Shown here: positions 15,901 to 26,574 of the stretch, piece after piece
Numbering within the stretch: position 1 is the stretch's first letter
How the letters are laid out: every line of letters starts with the position of its first letter
NCBI GenBank assembly: GCA_963662155.1
Contig: OY759266.1
Span: 54,369,510 to 54,433,509 of the forward strand
Source: Lamellibrachia columna
Lineage: Eukaryota > Annelida > Polychaeta > Sabellida > Siboglinidae
Length of the DNA: 64,000 nucleotides
Reading direction: 5' to 3'
The notes under the pieces: generated by a model
Database searches by the model: none
Told to the model about the DNA's origin: nothing
The model's input: the letters and a program-made list of their open reading frames with translations, nothing else
Translations under genes and position numbers: made by a program

Positions 15901-17926
15901 TGTCTCAAGAAGTCTCAACAAGTGTAGTATAACACTCATATAAAATGAAAGTAAGAAATGCTGGGGTGCTCTGTTTACAACCATGTGTTCAAGGGCAAAC
16001 AGTTAATTGGGTTAGTGAACAATGATGACTTGCCTTGCCCTGTTGTGTTCCTGATAAGGTCTAGGACCACTTCCCAGTCTGATGTGAAGCGCTTCACCAG
16101 CAGGAAGGCATTAACAGGGTTCGCAAGGTGCCTGTCCACATCCTCCAGAGCATCACTACTATGATGCCGATAGTCATCAGCTATTCTGTAAACAACAGCA
16201 TGCCATTGTTCAGTATTCTGTCACATGCTAAACCCATCAGCTGTGACAACAATTATTGTTTCTGTTAGCAGGAATGGAAGTTACCTCTTGTCCAGGACAA
16301 GTTGTACTTTCTGGCAGACAAGTTGAATCTTACTATAATTTATTGATAATCATAATGCCATGCCTTTCTGCACATCATACAATTCTATTCTATAAGCAGT
16401 GCTGTGATTTGTTGATTAAAGCGACCTACAAAACAGGCATGTGGCAATTTACTTGAAAAGAGTGTTAATTAATTAAATAACAATTAACTAAGAAATTCTC
16501 CAATTAAGTTAAATTAACCTCACATATTCCTGAGGTAAATTAAATTAAAATAATCTCCCAACTTCTTTAATTAAATTAACAATTAATTTTAATTCAATTA
16601 ACAATTAAATCATGTGTTGGTAGAAATGTTTTCATGTCATTTAAAACAGTTTTAAAATCACAAGACTTGTACTAGGAATGTGTTTTGTAACTCTGTCGAA
16701 AAGATTTCTTTGTGGGGTATTTGATCACATTTTAATATATTTGAATTAAAATTAACATACATACATATATAGTATATACTTCTTATATATTTCTTAATTT
16801 TTTTTTCTTTCTGAAAGGTTTGAAAAGTTGTGGCTGAAGATTTGCAGATCAACCACCAAATTAACAAAAACAGGCAACTACATACATCATTTCAATACAC
16901 CAAGTTGTCATTTATGCAGTGTTTAGGTTTCCCCTTTCCACTAGCATTTAAACATGTATACACTATTTTTTATGCATCACTAGAACTGGCATGCTTTTGA
17001 TTTAAGATGGCACTGTAAAAATATCTCAAACTGAAGCTATATTACCTTTCTCTACATCTCCCCATTAACAGTTATATGTACACATAACAAATTATAGATG
17101 CTTAGGTCTAAGGTACGAGTCAACCCTCTCTCCAAGGCTTTGTGACTTCACTGAATTGCATCTTATTCCAACTGTTAGCATATCTGGTAACAGCCAGTAC
17201 ACATGCACAAGTGAAATTTGGCCAAGTAGTTATTCAAACAACATGGACAACCTGTAGGCTGCTAAGTTTATGGCTTCATAAAACACCTACTCAATGATTA
17301 GCAAGCCAATTAGTCTGTTTTCGCTATGTTGCCCCCCAATTGTCAATGGGTATGGTTTCTGATCTCTGCAGGCAGACTAATTATACATGTTTACTTAGAA
17401 CATGTGCTACAACTTCTATTGACTTCAAGATAAGCTCACTACACCCTATCATTTTAAATGGAAGCCAGTCTTAAGAAAAAATTAATTGTAACATATTTCA
17501 TTTTATTATTCAATTCGAAACATTTACCATTTTATACGAACTGATCATTTCATTCAATTCAAGTTGGTTTGCAGACTTCAATTCCAATTCAATCTGTTTT
17601 GCTTTTTATCCATTCAATTCCAATTCAATACTGACCTCAGGCCTGTTTCTTACCTTTTTAATTTCTCAAGTCGCTGTTCCTCAGAAGCAATATACTGCTT
17701 CAAGTCAATAGCTACATCACTCTCTGCATACAGAATCTTTTCCAAGTCTGCTATAGAAGTAAAGACTTCTCCACAGACGGAACACGCCTTACACACCATC
17801 ACAACAGTTACAATAGAAAGCCACATCATTGCTGTGCCGTGGCAGAGTTTGGCAAAGTCCTTCAGAGCAGGGCAAAACTGACTGGACTGACCAAAGATTC
17901 ACGTTGGTTGTGACCAGTTCATGAAC
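735..17926 (-). CDS. P4HA: Prolyl 4-hydroxylase alpha subunit, 5' two thirds (3' exons off the left edge)
   Basis: Coding exons in transcript order: 17654-17829, 16034-16185, 9742-9906, 7592-7752, 6992-7043, 1489-1694, 735-905. They join in frame into 361 codons. The start is the first of two adjacent ATGs at 17829; an in-frame TGA lies upstream at 17899-17901 with no other Met between. Residues 1-20 look like a signal peptide (MMWLSIVTVVMV core). Residues 90-125 carry the family's NPVNAF..VKRF..DW block. Residues about 165-245 hold the TPR-like peptide-substrate-binding region (AEECFEIGRTAYNDRDYYH, then DYLAYSTYLQGNL). Residues 340-361 (DPRIVIYHNLITDAEI to AKPR) open the 2-oxoglutarate dioxygenase domain. 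The iron-binding HxD...H exons lie left of position 1. In the family, this ER subunit pairs with PDI and hydroxylates X-Pro-Gly in procollagen. Which paralogue (1, 2 or 3) it is cannot be decided. Confidence 0.95.
1695..2984. other. P4HA intron, AT-rich, small tandem duplication
   Basis: No gene is seen. Around 2035-2110 a segment containing AGTACATTGAACTATAAG is repeated two to three times with period about 37. The rest is unique-looking AT-rich DNA. Confidence 0.5.
2985..5920 (+). mobile_element. Decayed LINE carrying an internal 53-bp minisatellite (locus A)
   Basis: On the plus strand, bases from about 2987 encode a KGKG..ARV..ACLYGLET stretch, the connection region downstream of a non-LTR reverse transcriptase. 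The segment is then repeated about 48 times (3009-5545). After the array the same ORF resumes in shifted frames: QQQKLQVC, then SLTGR..KSRIMWAGQL, RKRGKRQLKWED, KAADRETWKRTTKAVKEY, ending near 5920. Stops and frameshifts show that it is dead. The same element lies at 51655-52765. The clade is not assigned. Confidence 0.75.
3009..5545. repeat. Minisatellite A, 53-bp unit, about 48 copies
   Basis: Copies recur exactly every 53 bp (for example AACACC at 3071 and 3124) and differ at a few sites: C/T in the GGCATG flank, CCTGTGTGG versus CATGTGTGG, and TTGAG versus CTCGAG. Because 53 is not a multiple of 3 and the antisense unit lacks stops, all three minus frames stay open for about 2.5 kb. These are not genes. 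The array lies in the P4HA intron between exons 1489-1694 and 6992-7043. Confidence 0.95.
6487..6840. mobile_element. Dispersed element X, copy 1 (no long array)
   Basis: This about 350-bp segment is closely similar to 54690-54995. Shared landmarks, in order, are AGATCTGTAGC, GTGAATAGTTTAAGTAAT, a run from TTTTGTTAAAATCATC through GAAAGAATTGA, TTATATCAT, and AAAATTAAATA. Its left part begins TTTTAAAGCTGCTTCC and CAACTCATTTAG, which resembles the 40-bp unit that is expanded at the other locus. It also has two copies of a CATTTAGTCCAT...AATCAGGTTC motif. No coding capacity is seen, so it is a non-autonomous element of unknown class. Confidence 0.7.
6992..7043 (-). CDS. P4HA: P4HA 52-bp exon
   Basis: This short exon is easily missed by ORF scanning. 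It encodes QGNLKHALNLTNELLVL and one base of the next Asp codon. The acceptor is ttgacag and the donor gtgagt. It joins exon 7592-7752 (ending DYLAYSTYL) in phase 0 to exon 1489-1694 (starting at the DPIHMRAKNN segment), reproducing the family's QGDL...LLELDPEHQRA segment. Confidence 0.93.
7126..7208 (+). mobile_element. Truncated MITE copy in P4HA intron
   Basis: The sequence begins CAATGGTGTATTTAG and runs through CACCCATTAGTTTGCCA to TAGTGGCACAACAG. It matches, in reverse complement, the MITE at 23087-23260, with its CCCATTAGTTTACCATG and GTAGTGGCGCAACAGG. Only one terminal end survives. It starts 83 bp upstream of the 52-bp P4HA exon. Confidence 0.6.
9461..9579. repeat. 19-bp tandem repeat, about 6 copies
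   Basis: The unit ATAAGTAAATGACATACAT recurs every 19 bp in the P4HA intron, just downstream (on the minus strand) of exon 9742-9906. Confidence 0.9.
10867..10940. repeat. 24-bp tandem repeat, 3 copies
   Basis: Three near-identical copies of a unit starting AGTCTCATGA and ending CCACCCAGT, within a P4HA intron. No function is evident. Confidence 0.85.
11080..11625 (-). pseudogene. Frameshifted transposon-like ORF remnant
   Basis: Three overlapping minus-strand frames read as one broken protein. From 11625 there is PVIDMYASGMNYFYSTMKYM and PILTFDQ. From about 11470, in another frame, there is PLWWKAQLFVASEP, then IILCLHGFHTEINFLS, then SGVEELFEVVYGQNTMWHML. The 11286 frame continues to 11080. 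I recognise this order (PVID, YTxMK, xTFD, GGFHxxxxFL, SGLxELLxxxVY) from a multicopy protein family common in invertebrate genomes, probably mobile-element derived. I cannot name it securely. It sits in the P4HA intron between exons 9742-9906 and 16034-16185. Confidence 0.5.
11850..12120. repeat. Diverged duplication, about 190-bp period
   Basis: A segment containing CAAAAGTAGGAATGCAG and AGAACTTGTTAAACCG occurs twice in slightly diverged form (around 11878 and 12066). It is a simple local duplication with no coding content. Confidence 0.6.
13491..15458. repeat. Minisatellite J, 53-bp unit, about 37 copies
   Basis: The unit begins GACCAGATGGATGGTTAAAG and recurs every 53 bp, with G/T variation in GATGGAT/GATGTAT and a C/T change before CCCCTGACC. 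A marked variant pair (GGTGAAAGCC followed by TTCCCCATGACC) recurs near 13870, 14770 and 15140. The spacings are multiples of 53 (about 17 and 7 units), so blocks were duplicated. The array is bounded by the 12-bp direct repeat ATGACTGCTTTC (13479-13490 and 15459-15470). It lies in the largest P4HA intron. Confidence 0.95.
16034..16185 (-). CDS. P4HA: P4HA second coding exon with GC splice donor
   Basis: The exon begins by completing an Arg codon, runs IADDYRHHSS...NPVNAFLLVKRF..DWEVVLDLIRNTTGQ, and ends on a single G. The following intron starts GCAAGT, a strong GC-type donor match. Only this cut gives the right phase for the next exon (9742-9906, starting GG TTT). The nearby GT at CAA|GTCATC would break the frame. 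Confidence 0.88.
16480..16620. repeat. TTAAT-rich simple sequence
   Basis: Low-complexity AT sequence built from AATTAA/TTAATT words in the first P4HA coding intron. Confidence 0.7.
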
Positions 17927-18720
17927 CTGTATGAATAGAAAGAGATCAGTCACCTACACTTTTATACTAGTTCAAAGTTAGCGGTATTGTAAACCAGTTT
18001 GTTAGTGAATGAGTAATGCAGTCAACGTCACGGTCCAAAATTCCGTTGTCATACACCAGTTTAGCCGGTTCTTGTGCTAGCACTCAGGGTGCTTGGGTGA
18101 AGGGTGCATGGGTTCGGAAGGCGGAGTGAACAGGTTTAAAAAACAGGTTCTAGAACTTCCCAGACAGAGGCGGTCGTGACTTTTCGCACAAACCGCGTTC
18201 ACCCCAACACACAACTTCAGACAAAACGCCACCGACAGGGCCCGGGGTGCCAAATTGTTATTGACATTAATCAAGCTTGCCGCATACATTACTGGGCTAG
18301 AAATTAGAATGATTCCTCGAATGTACGATTATGTACGATAATCATAACAAGTTATCAATCATAAAGATGAAGGAATATTTTTAAGTGTCAACTGTTATGC
18401 TGGTGCGTCACACAAAATTGTCGACGTCGGAACGTTAACCTTAGCTGGCCCTGTGGCTATAGCTACTCACTCAGGCTACTGGACCGACGCACTTTTATTT
18501 TCAGCCTTTTAACAATCTGCTGACTGTAAATTCGATTAAACGTCAAACACGCATCAGACTAGTATTTTAGGATTTACACAATGTCGAATTGTCTAATCGT
18601 CTTACTACTTAGAACATGTACAAATAAAACATTTGTGGTAACAACTTCGCTTACCGTGTCGGTCGCCTTTCACTCACACACGCACAACGAGAAGACGGAC
18701 AGATAACGGACTACATACAC
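17830..18720 (-). promoter_or_regulatory. Probable P4HA 5' UTR and promoter region
   Basis: An acceptor (tacag) at 17927-17928 suggests that the first coding exon carries about 97 nt of 5' UTR (17830-17926). A good donor, gtaagc, at 18649-18654 on the minus strand could end a non-coding first exon starting near 18.7 kb. No TATA box is convincing. The exon model is inferred from splice signals only. Confidence 0.35.
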
Positions 18721-18729
18721 GTATTAGTC

Positions 18730-20350
18730 TGTCGCGACATCGGTAGACGGCAGCACGTTCTCAGGGGAAATTTTCGCAGGCTCTGAAACTACAGTTTTGT
18801 TAATTACTCTTATCTGCGTCTCGCATCCATTTTGAACTAATTACTGCTTAACTTTAGTGGGAGCAGTTGCCTCTCCGGCTATCATGAGCAGTGCTGAATA
18901 CATTCCCGATATATACTACCTAACATACTTTGTTTTTTTACTATGATACGCAATAATTATTATGTGATCATAACAGGCCAGAAATATTAGATGTATTCTA
19001 AAACGCAATAACACTTGAAATCGTACTCTGAGCTGAGAGTCCTTAAACTTTCAAATCAAATACAAATATTTTTGTTCAGTATACAGTGGTCGAAGCCAGT
19101 ATGCAATGTTCGCGTGTATTCGAGTTCAATGCCATAATTAAAACTATGTTTATACTAAATTCAACGTCGTGTTGATGTGAAGGACGTTTACTAATTCCCG
19201 TTTGTTGTTTGTCACGGTGGTGACCGAGCCAGACGTTGGCAGCCGCACATGATATATCGGCACCAGTGGCGCCACATGGTGGATCGGCCACAAGTCACAT
19301 AAAACTCATCCGAAAGCACTCCACATTCCACTAAAATAGCTTCGTGTCGTTTGACACGAATTGACTACAGTTCAGCGATGTCTCGCCCTTTCTCCGAATC
19401 CTTTGATGGTTATTCCACATGTCACCCACTTTCGGGTATCATTATTCAAACTTTACAAAAAGTATACTTTTTATGCCGCAAGGATAATCGCAAAATAGCG
19501 GAAACTTATAAATAAATGCAGACTGATATCTCGACTCAAGGCCAAGCCTGAGCCTGAGGCTGGGCCTGATGCTGAGTTGCAACTCTTCTAGTCGATTATC
19601 GAACCTACTACTAGGCTACTACTAGAAACCTGATACTGACAGTGTTAGCTACGCTCGGGGCTAGGTCCTGAGAGGACAACGTTCTGCTTCCCGGTGTTGT
19701 TGTTGGCAATGTCACTGCTGTGCTAAACTACACTCGTATGCTAGGAGGCGCAGGGCCGCATAATATCGGAATCATTTATTTGACCATACGATCATATTAA
19801 ATACAGCAAATATATATATAAATGATCGAATGTATGGTCAGGGAGATTCTTATTAAGGTATGATGTATAATGGCCACACTGTTGGTTAATGGATAATTTT
19901 AATAAAAAAATAATAGCACAATAATTATTGTAATAAACATCTAATTAGTAATTCATGAGCATTAATTAACATTATTTCATACTAACTAACAAACATCAAA
20001 CATAAGCAAAATATACATTAGAATAATAGTACGTATATTACACTAATGTTAAAATAAAGCTGACTTTTTTAGTTTAACATTTGCACATTATCAAACTACT
20101 TATTCTATGCAACTAGCCAACACTAACACCAATTAATATTAATTAACTGGTCCATATACCATATACATAATACTTAGCCCTAGACATCTTTGAAATACTA
20201 ACTGTATAATATGCAATTTACTTATACTACAAAATACTGTCACAGTGACTCTTTCTTTGAAGTTACAACTATCTTATTATTTTCACTTAGTACATGTATA
20301 ACAGTTTGGGAGAAAACATTCAGTTTCATAATTCCTTATGAAGTATTTTT
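18730..20350. other. Intergenic, no gene seen
   Basis: Upstream of P4HA. AT-rich blocks and short unconserved open frames only. I see no coding exon or RNA gene. Confidence 0.5.
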
Positions 20351-20359
20351 TACAGTATA

Positions 20360-20700
20360 TCAAAAAGCCCTGGAGAGAATGGGTATAAATCTTAGTTTTT
20401 TTATTTCACATGGTACATTGCTAACAGTGTGAATAATTGAATGTATAATGCAATTAGTAGCAATATTATGATTTACCCAGTTTATGTAGATATTACTGTT
20501 TCTTGTATGATAGGTATGAATGTCTGAATTATGCACAGTGGGCATTGCATTAAAATATTCTGGTAAGTTTTTGTTCACTAGTTTAAAATATAATTTTAAT
20601 TGTTGGAATTTGAAAATATCCAGTTTTAAAAGACCTGTTCTTGAAAATGTGGTTGGTATGAGCATTATATTTGGAAGATGTTATAATAACTTATAAGGTT
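20360..20700 (-). mobile_element. LINE 3' ORF remnant
   Basis: The 101-codon frame reads RTGLLKLDIFKFQQLKLYFK, then LVNKNLPEYF, then HTYHTRNSNIYINW, ending near FIPILSRAF. The spacing of VYK..N..LP.YF, H.YNTR and the downstream hydrophobic block is typical of the C-terminal tail after the reverse transcriptase in non-LTR elements. No catalytic domain remains. Confidence 0.55.
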
Positions 20701-21825
20701 AACAAGTTGCTTGTAGAGTTCTTCCAGAATCCAGGTTTGCTTATTAGGGGATAGGAGGGTAAAGGGGGCCCCCGCCATTATTGCCAATCTTGATATGCAC
20801 TACCAACGGTAGTAGTGTTTAAAGAATCGCAAGGTGGGCGCTAACCAATGTCGTGTAGGCGTGAATCCAAAACAGTGAGTTACACTTTTCCTAAAATATG
20901 TGGTGTGTCTTACAAGCTCCATATTTTCATAAATGGCCCGGGTATTTAGCCACACATTTTGACATGAATGTATGCGTTGAAACCACAACGGTATACGGCC
21001 AATACGTACTCTTTGAAAAAGGCCAAAGTGGGCTCTATGGCCACAATTGCTTTGCACATCATGGATAATGTGGTTATGTTGTAGGGGCGTTATATTGCTA
21101 CTGTTGCTCCTAAGACTATTTACATAGTTTGATAATGTGAATATGTATAGTTAGACCTATACTGTTTAAATCACAAACAAGTGTCAATTAATTAATTGAT
21201 TAATTAATTAATACAGCACATTAGCCTACTAAAGGCCATAATTAGTAGATTATATGGGTTATTTTACTGTGTGGAAGTATATTCGGACAGTAGGAAGGGT
21301 GCAAGAGTCAGACCACTGTAGAGAATTGCATTGGTGGCCATGTTAACGTTTTGTCTGATTATAAGAAAACGTGACCATAAAAAAATTCTGAACAATTTTC
21401 ACAGCAATTGCCATCATCTCATTGACATGCTGACCAAATTTTTTCAAAATCACATACCTCCAGCTCTTAAAACACCCAACGTGCGATGCCCATCAATGTG
21501 GACAAAAATAGCCATGTATTAATGCGCCCACATGGCCCATAGCAGAAAAACTCCATAAATCCCTTCGCCTGTTAAACTCTCAAAAAAAATGCTGCACCAT
21601 TTCACAGCCAATAGCTTCTACAAACAAACCTGTGAACATGCCTGCTCAGTTACACTTATGTCACATCATATGAATTGTTTAAACTCACATATCGCAATTT
21701 AATACGCCCTACATGCGTGTGAAACAATAAACAGGAAGGTCAGCAGTGGTCTCACCCCTGCAGTGGGGCGGGTACAGCCAGTGGGCACATCGGGAGTGTG
21801 CCGGGCATGAGCGTGGGTCATTTAC

Positions 21826-22600
21826 GACAGTCGGCTCACTAACGCACGTGACCAATGCACCGACAGTCGGCTCACTAACGCACGTGACTAGTGCACCAAC
21901 AGTCGGCTCACTAACGCACGTGACTAGTGCACCAACAGTCAGCTCACTAAAGCACGTGACTAGTGCACCGACAGTCGGCTCACTAACGCACGTGACTAGT
22001 GCACCGACAGTCGGCTCACTAACGCACGTGACTAGTGCACCAACAGTCGGCTCACTAACGCACGTGACTAGTGCACCAACAGTCGGCTCACTAACGCACG
22101 TGACTAGTGCACCAACAGTCGGCTCACTAACGCACGTGACTAGTGCACCAACAGTCGGCTCACTAACGCACGTGACTAGTGCACCAACTGTCGGTTCACT
22201 AACACACGTGACTAGTACACCAACAGTCAGCTCACCAACGCACGTGACTAGTGTACCAACTGTCGGCTCACTAACGCACGTGACTAGTGCACCAACAGTC
22301 GGCTCACTAACGCACGTGACTAGTGCACCAACAGTCGGCTCACTAACGCACGTGACTAGTGCGCCGACAGTCGGTTTACTAACGCACTAGACTAGTGCAC
22401 CGACAGTCGGTTCACTAACGCACGTGACTAGTGAACCGACAGTCGGTTCACTAACGCACGTGACTAGTGTACCGACATTCGGTTCACTAACGCACGACTA
22501 GTGCGCCGACAGTCGGTTCACTAACGCACGTGACTAGTGCACCAACAGTCGGTTCACTAACGCACGACTAGTGCACCGACAGTCGGTTCACTAACTGTTT
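21826..22600. repeat. Minisatellite F, 36-bp unit, about 21 copies
   Basis: The unit contains ACGCACGTGACTAGTGCACC and AACAGTCGGCTCACTA. As 36 is a multiple of 3, the plus strand stays open as a 12-residue repeat (VGSLTHVTSAPT). I treat this as a by-product of the period. The right-hand copies drift towards GACAGTCGGTTCACTAACG, close to the 38-bp array at 25650. Confidence 0.93.
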
Positions 22601-23375
22601 TGCATCGACGGGAGAAGAGGACTTGTCACCAAAGGCGGAAGACGGAAGACGGGCGTGCTGTGTTTCTGACGCAGTGGGCCGTCCAGTGGAGTTGATTCTG
22701 TACAATCATTGCCTCGATGTTGGTCATCACTACGTTGTGCAGTTAGGGTGCTGGCGTTGGTGCGGCGATCTTCCCACTCGTTACGAGGTATTTTCCGGAG
22801 ATAGTGTTGATGGCATTTCTCCAGGGCCTTTATGTGACAGCGTCAATTGTACAGGTTTCACTCAATGCATACAGTGGAGTTACGCAGACATTTGTACACC
22901 GCGGCCTTTGTCTATTTCCTCAGGTTCACTCTGATGTCGTGAATGTAGCTTGGTGGATGACCTTAGTCTTCTTGATGTTAACGGAACGTCCCGGGCTTCG
23001 GTAAGCCTCGGTAAATAGGTCCAGGCTAGAATAGAGCTCTTCCGCAGAGTGAGTAAGGATGGCGCAATCGTCGGCACACTGGAGGCCAGTGGCGCATTTA
23101 AGGGAACATTGGGCCATGCCCCCCTTTGGTTTAATTTTTTTATTTTGTTTCGTATGTATCCTGTTGCGCCACTACACGGTAGCATGGTAAACTAATGGGT
23201 GCGTGCTGTAAGCTTGCCGCCTTTGGCTTCCCCTTTTGCGACATCCTAGATACGCCACTGCTGAATTTTGATGACGGCTATCATTGTCATTTTCGTCTTG
23301 GCCTTGAGACGACTCAGGTTAAGGAGCCTCGACTCGGTATTGAAGCTTGACGGAGCCGATCACAAACAATTACTG
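22600..23375 (-). mobile_element. Decayed LINE reverse transcriptase fragment, interrupted by a MITE
   Basis: On the minus strand, about 23370-23261 encodes LLNLSRLKAKTK..AVIKIQ. After the MITE (23087-23260) the frame resumes as CADDCAILTHSAEELYSSL and LSVNIKKTKVI-like sequence, the YADD catalytic motif with Cys replacing Tyr. Nearer 22830-22750 the C-terminal domain reads EKCHQHYLRKIPRNEWEDRR. Sequence between and after these parts is deleted or frameshifted, so the element is inactive. Confidence 0.75.
23087..23260 (-). mobile_element. 174-bp MITE with terminal inverted repeats
   Basis: The ends are CAGTGGCGCATTTAAGG and, in reverse complement, CAGTGGCGTATCTAGG, giving inverted repeats of about 16 bp with a few mismatches. 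There is no coding capacity. Terminal CAGTGGCG is common in hAT-like non-autonomous elements, but the 8-bp flanks match poorly (about 4 of 8), so the superfamily is uncertain. It splits the LINE reading frame exactly before the YADD-like motif. Confidence 0.65.
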
Positions 23376-23599
23376 CAGACTACAAAAGTTAACATAAGAA
23401 CTTCACATGCAAGGACTCTTCTTCGCCACCATTTCAAAACCTTAGTCTGGAACTCTGGCGTAAGGCGACACAGAACAACGGCTAAATTGTTAACAAATTT
23501 ACGGATGCTCCCAAGTCTTAAATGATGGCATTGTGCGTAGGCGTTATTGTTGGCTGGCTACGCATGTCCGCCTTGCTGATAGCAAACACCATGGGCAGG

Positions 23600-25620
23600 T
23601 TATAAAGAAAAACTGCTGTCGACCCTTAGTGTGTAGCCACTACTGACAGCCCTTGGTGTAGCCGCTGCTGTCGACCCTTGGCGTGTAATCGCTACTGTTG
23701 GCCTTTAGCGTGTAGCCACTACCGTCGACCCTTAGAGTGTAGCCGCTACCGTCGACACTTAGAGTGTAGCCGCTACTGTTGGCCTTTAGCGGGTAGCCAC
23801 TACCGTCGACCCTTAGAGTGTAGCCGCTACCGTCGACCCTTAGAGTGTAGCCACTACCGTCGACCCTTAGAGTGTAGCCGCTACCGTCGACCCTTAGAGT
23901 GTAGCCGCTACCGTCGACCCTTAGAGTGTAGCCGCTACCGTCGACACTTAGAGTGTAGCCGCTACCGTCGACCCTTAGAGTGTAGCCGCTACCGTCGACC
24001 CTTAGAGTGTAGCCGCTACCGTCGACCCTTAGAGTGTAGCCGCTACCGTCGACCCTTAGAGTGTAGCCGCTACCGTCGACACTTAGAGTGTAGCCGCTAC
24101 CGTCGACCCTTAGAGTGTAGCCGCTACCGTCGACCCTTAGAATGTAGCCGCTACTGTCGACAAGTAGAGTGTAGTCGCTACTGTCGACCCTTAGAGTGTA
24201 GCCGCTACTGTCGACCCTTAGAGTGTAGTCGCCGCTACTGTCGACCCTTAGAGTGTAGTCGCTACCGTCGACCCGTAGAGTGTAGCCGCTACTGTCGACC
24301 CTTAGAGTGTAGCCGCTACTGTCGACCCTTAGAGTGTAGCCGCTACTGTCGACCCTTAGAGTGTAGCCGCTACTGTCAACCCTTAGAGTGTAGCCGCTAC
24401 CGTCGACAAGTAGAGTGTAGTCGCTACTGTCGACCCTTAGAGTGTAGCCGCTACTGTCGACCCTTAGAGTGTAGTCGCCGCTACTGTCGACCCTTAGAGT
24501 GTAGTCGCTACCGTCGACCCGTAGAGTGTAGCCGCTACTGTCGACCCTTAGAGTGTAGCCGCTACTGTCGACCCTTAGAGTGTAGCCGCTACTGTCGACC
24601 CTTAGAGTGTAGCCGCTACCGTCGACAAGTAGAGTGTAGCCGCTACTGTCGACCCTTAGAGTGTTGTCGCTACCGTCGACCCGTAGAGTGTAGCCGCTAC
24701 CGTCGACCCTTAGAGTGTAGTCGCCGCTACTGTCGACCCTTAGAGTGTAGTCGCTACCGTCGACCCGTAGAGTGTAGCCGCTACTGTCGACCCTTAGAGT
24801 GTAGTCGCTACCGTCGACCCGTAGAGTGTAGCCGCTACCGTCGACCCTTAGAGTGTAGCCGCTACCGTCGACACGTAGAGTGTAGCCGCTACCGTCGACC
24901 CTTAGAGTGTAGCCGCTACTGTCGACCCTTAGAGTGTAGTCGCCGCTACCGTCGACCCTTAGAGTGTAGTCGCCGCTACCGTCGACCCTTAGAGTGTAGT
25001 CGCTACCGTCGATCCGTAGAGTGTAGCCGCTACCGTCGACCCTTAGAGTGTAGTCGCCGCTACCGTCGACCCTTAGAGTGTAGTCGCTACCGTCGACCCT
25101 TAGAGTGTAGCCACTACTGTCGACCCTTAGAGTGTAGTCGCCGCTACTGTCGACCCTTAGAGTGTAGTCGCTACCGTCGACCCGTGGAGTGTAGCCGCTA
25201 CCGTCGACCCTTAGAGTGTAGTCGCCGCTACCGTCGACCCTTAGAGTGTAGTCGCTACCGTCGATCCGTAGAGTGTAGCCGCTACCGTCGACCCTTAGAG
25301 TGTAGTCGCCGCTACCGTCGACCCTTAGAGTGTAGTCGCTACCGTCGACCCTTAGAGTGTAGCCACTACTGTCGACCCTTAGAGTGTAGTCGCCGCTACT
25401 GTCGACCCTTAGAGTGTAGTCGTTACCATCGACCCTTAGAGTGTAGTCGCCGCTACTGTCGACCCTTAGAGTGTAGCCGCTACTGTCAACCCTTAGAGTG
25501 TAGCCGCTACTGTCAACCCTTAGAGTGTAGCCGCTACCGTCGACCCTTAGAGTGTTTGTAGTGGCTGCTATCGACCCTTTGCGTGTAGTCGCTGCTGTCG
25601 ACCGTTAGTTTGTAGTGGCT
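23600..25620. repeat. Minisatellite G, 27/30-bp unit, about 70 copies
   Basis: The unit is GTGTAGCCGCTACCGTCGAC plus CCTTAGA; a minority of copies have an extra codon (GTAGTCGCCGCTAC). Both lengths are multiples of 3, so a 627-codon plus frame of SRYRRPLEC repeats stays open. Most changes between copies are non-synonymous (P to H, Q or V; R to C), with no sign of protein constraint. Edge copies are more diverged than central ones. Confidence 0.93.
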
Positions 25621-25649
25621 GCTGACAAAAGTCTACTAATGCTCCGGTT

Positions 25650-26306
25650 GACAGTCGTTTCACTAACGTACGTACGACTAGTGCATCGACAGTCGTTTCA
25701 CTAACGTACGTACGACTAGTGCATCGACAGTCGTTTCACTAACGTACGTACGACTAGTGCATCGACAGTCGTTCCACTAACGTACGTACGACTAGTGCAT
25801 CGACAGTCGTTCCACTAACGTACGTACGACTAGTGCATCGACAGTCGTTTCACTAACGTACGTACGACTAGTGCATCGACAGTCGTTTCACTAACGTACG
25901 TACGACTAGTGCATCGACAGTCGTTTCACTAACGTACGTACGACTAGTGCATCGACAGTCGTTCCACTAACGTACGTACGACTAGTGCATCGACAGTCGT
26001 TTCACTAACGTACGTACGACTAGTGCATCGACAGTCGTTTGACTAACGTACGTACGACTAGTGCATCGACAGTCGTTTCACTAACGTACGTACGACTAGT
26101 GCATCGACAGTCGTTTCACTAACGTACGTACGACTAGTGCATCGACAGTCGTTCCACTAACGTACGTACGACTAGTGCATCGACAGTCGTTCCACTAACG
26201 TACGTACGACTAGTGCATCGACAGTCGTTTCACTAACATACGTACGACTAGTGCATCGACAGTCGTTTCACTAACGTACGTACGACTAGTGCATCGACAG
26301 TCATTT
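25650..26306. repeat. Minisatellite H, 38-bp unit, about 17 copies
   Basis: The unit contains ACGTACGTACGACTAGTGCA and TCGACAGTCGTTTCACTA, very uniform. It shares GACTAGTGCA.CGACAGTCG.TTCACTAACG with the 36-bp array at 21826, so the two descend from one repeat. Confidence 0.94.
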
Positions 26307-26574
26307 CAAAGCTTTCTAACATGTTTTCACTTGAACATCCTTGTCGGGTATTTATATATTTAATTTTATACTAATAAAAGTATTTCATAACAATTGAAAT
26401 TCCTCTAATCCCCTATAGAGATTTTTGTTTTAACATGAAATCAGTTTGACGGTGCATTTTACTATTGACTAAAAGAAACAAGAAACAATCCCGCAGTCGT
26501 ACAGGTAAGGCGTGAAATAAGCACAACTGCAGAGTGACATACTATTATATGGAAAGATGTGTTAGTTAGTGCAG

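Noticed and set aside
21746..22390. Plus ORF of 214 codons with THVTSAPTVGSL repeats, mucin-like
   Set aside because: A 36-bp satellite keeps the frame open. The sister array 3 kb away has a 38-bp unit and no such frame, so there is no coding constraint.
23678..25561. Plus ORF of 627 codons, Arg- and Cys-rich SRYRRPLEC repeats
   Set aside because: Open only because units are 27 or 30 bp. Copy differences are mostly non-synonymous, and there is no signal peptide, flanking exon or termination context.
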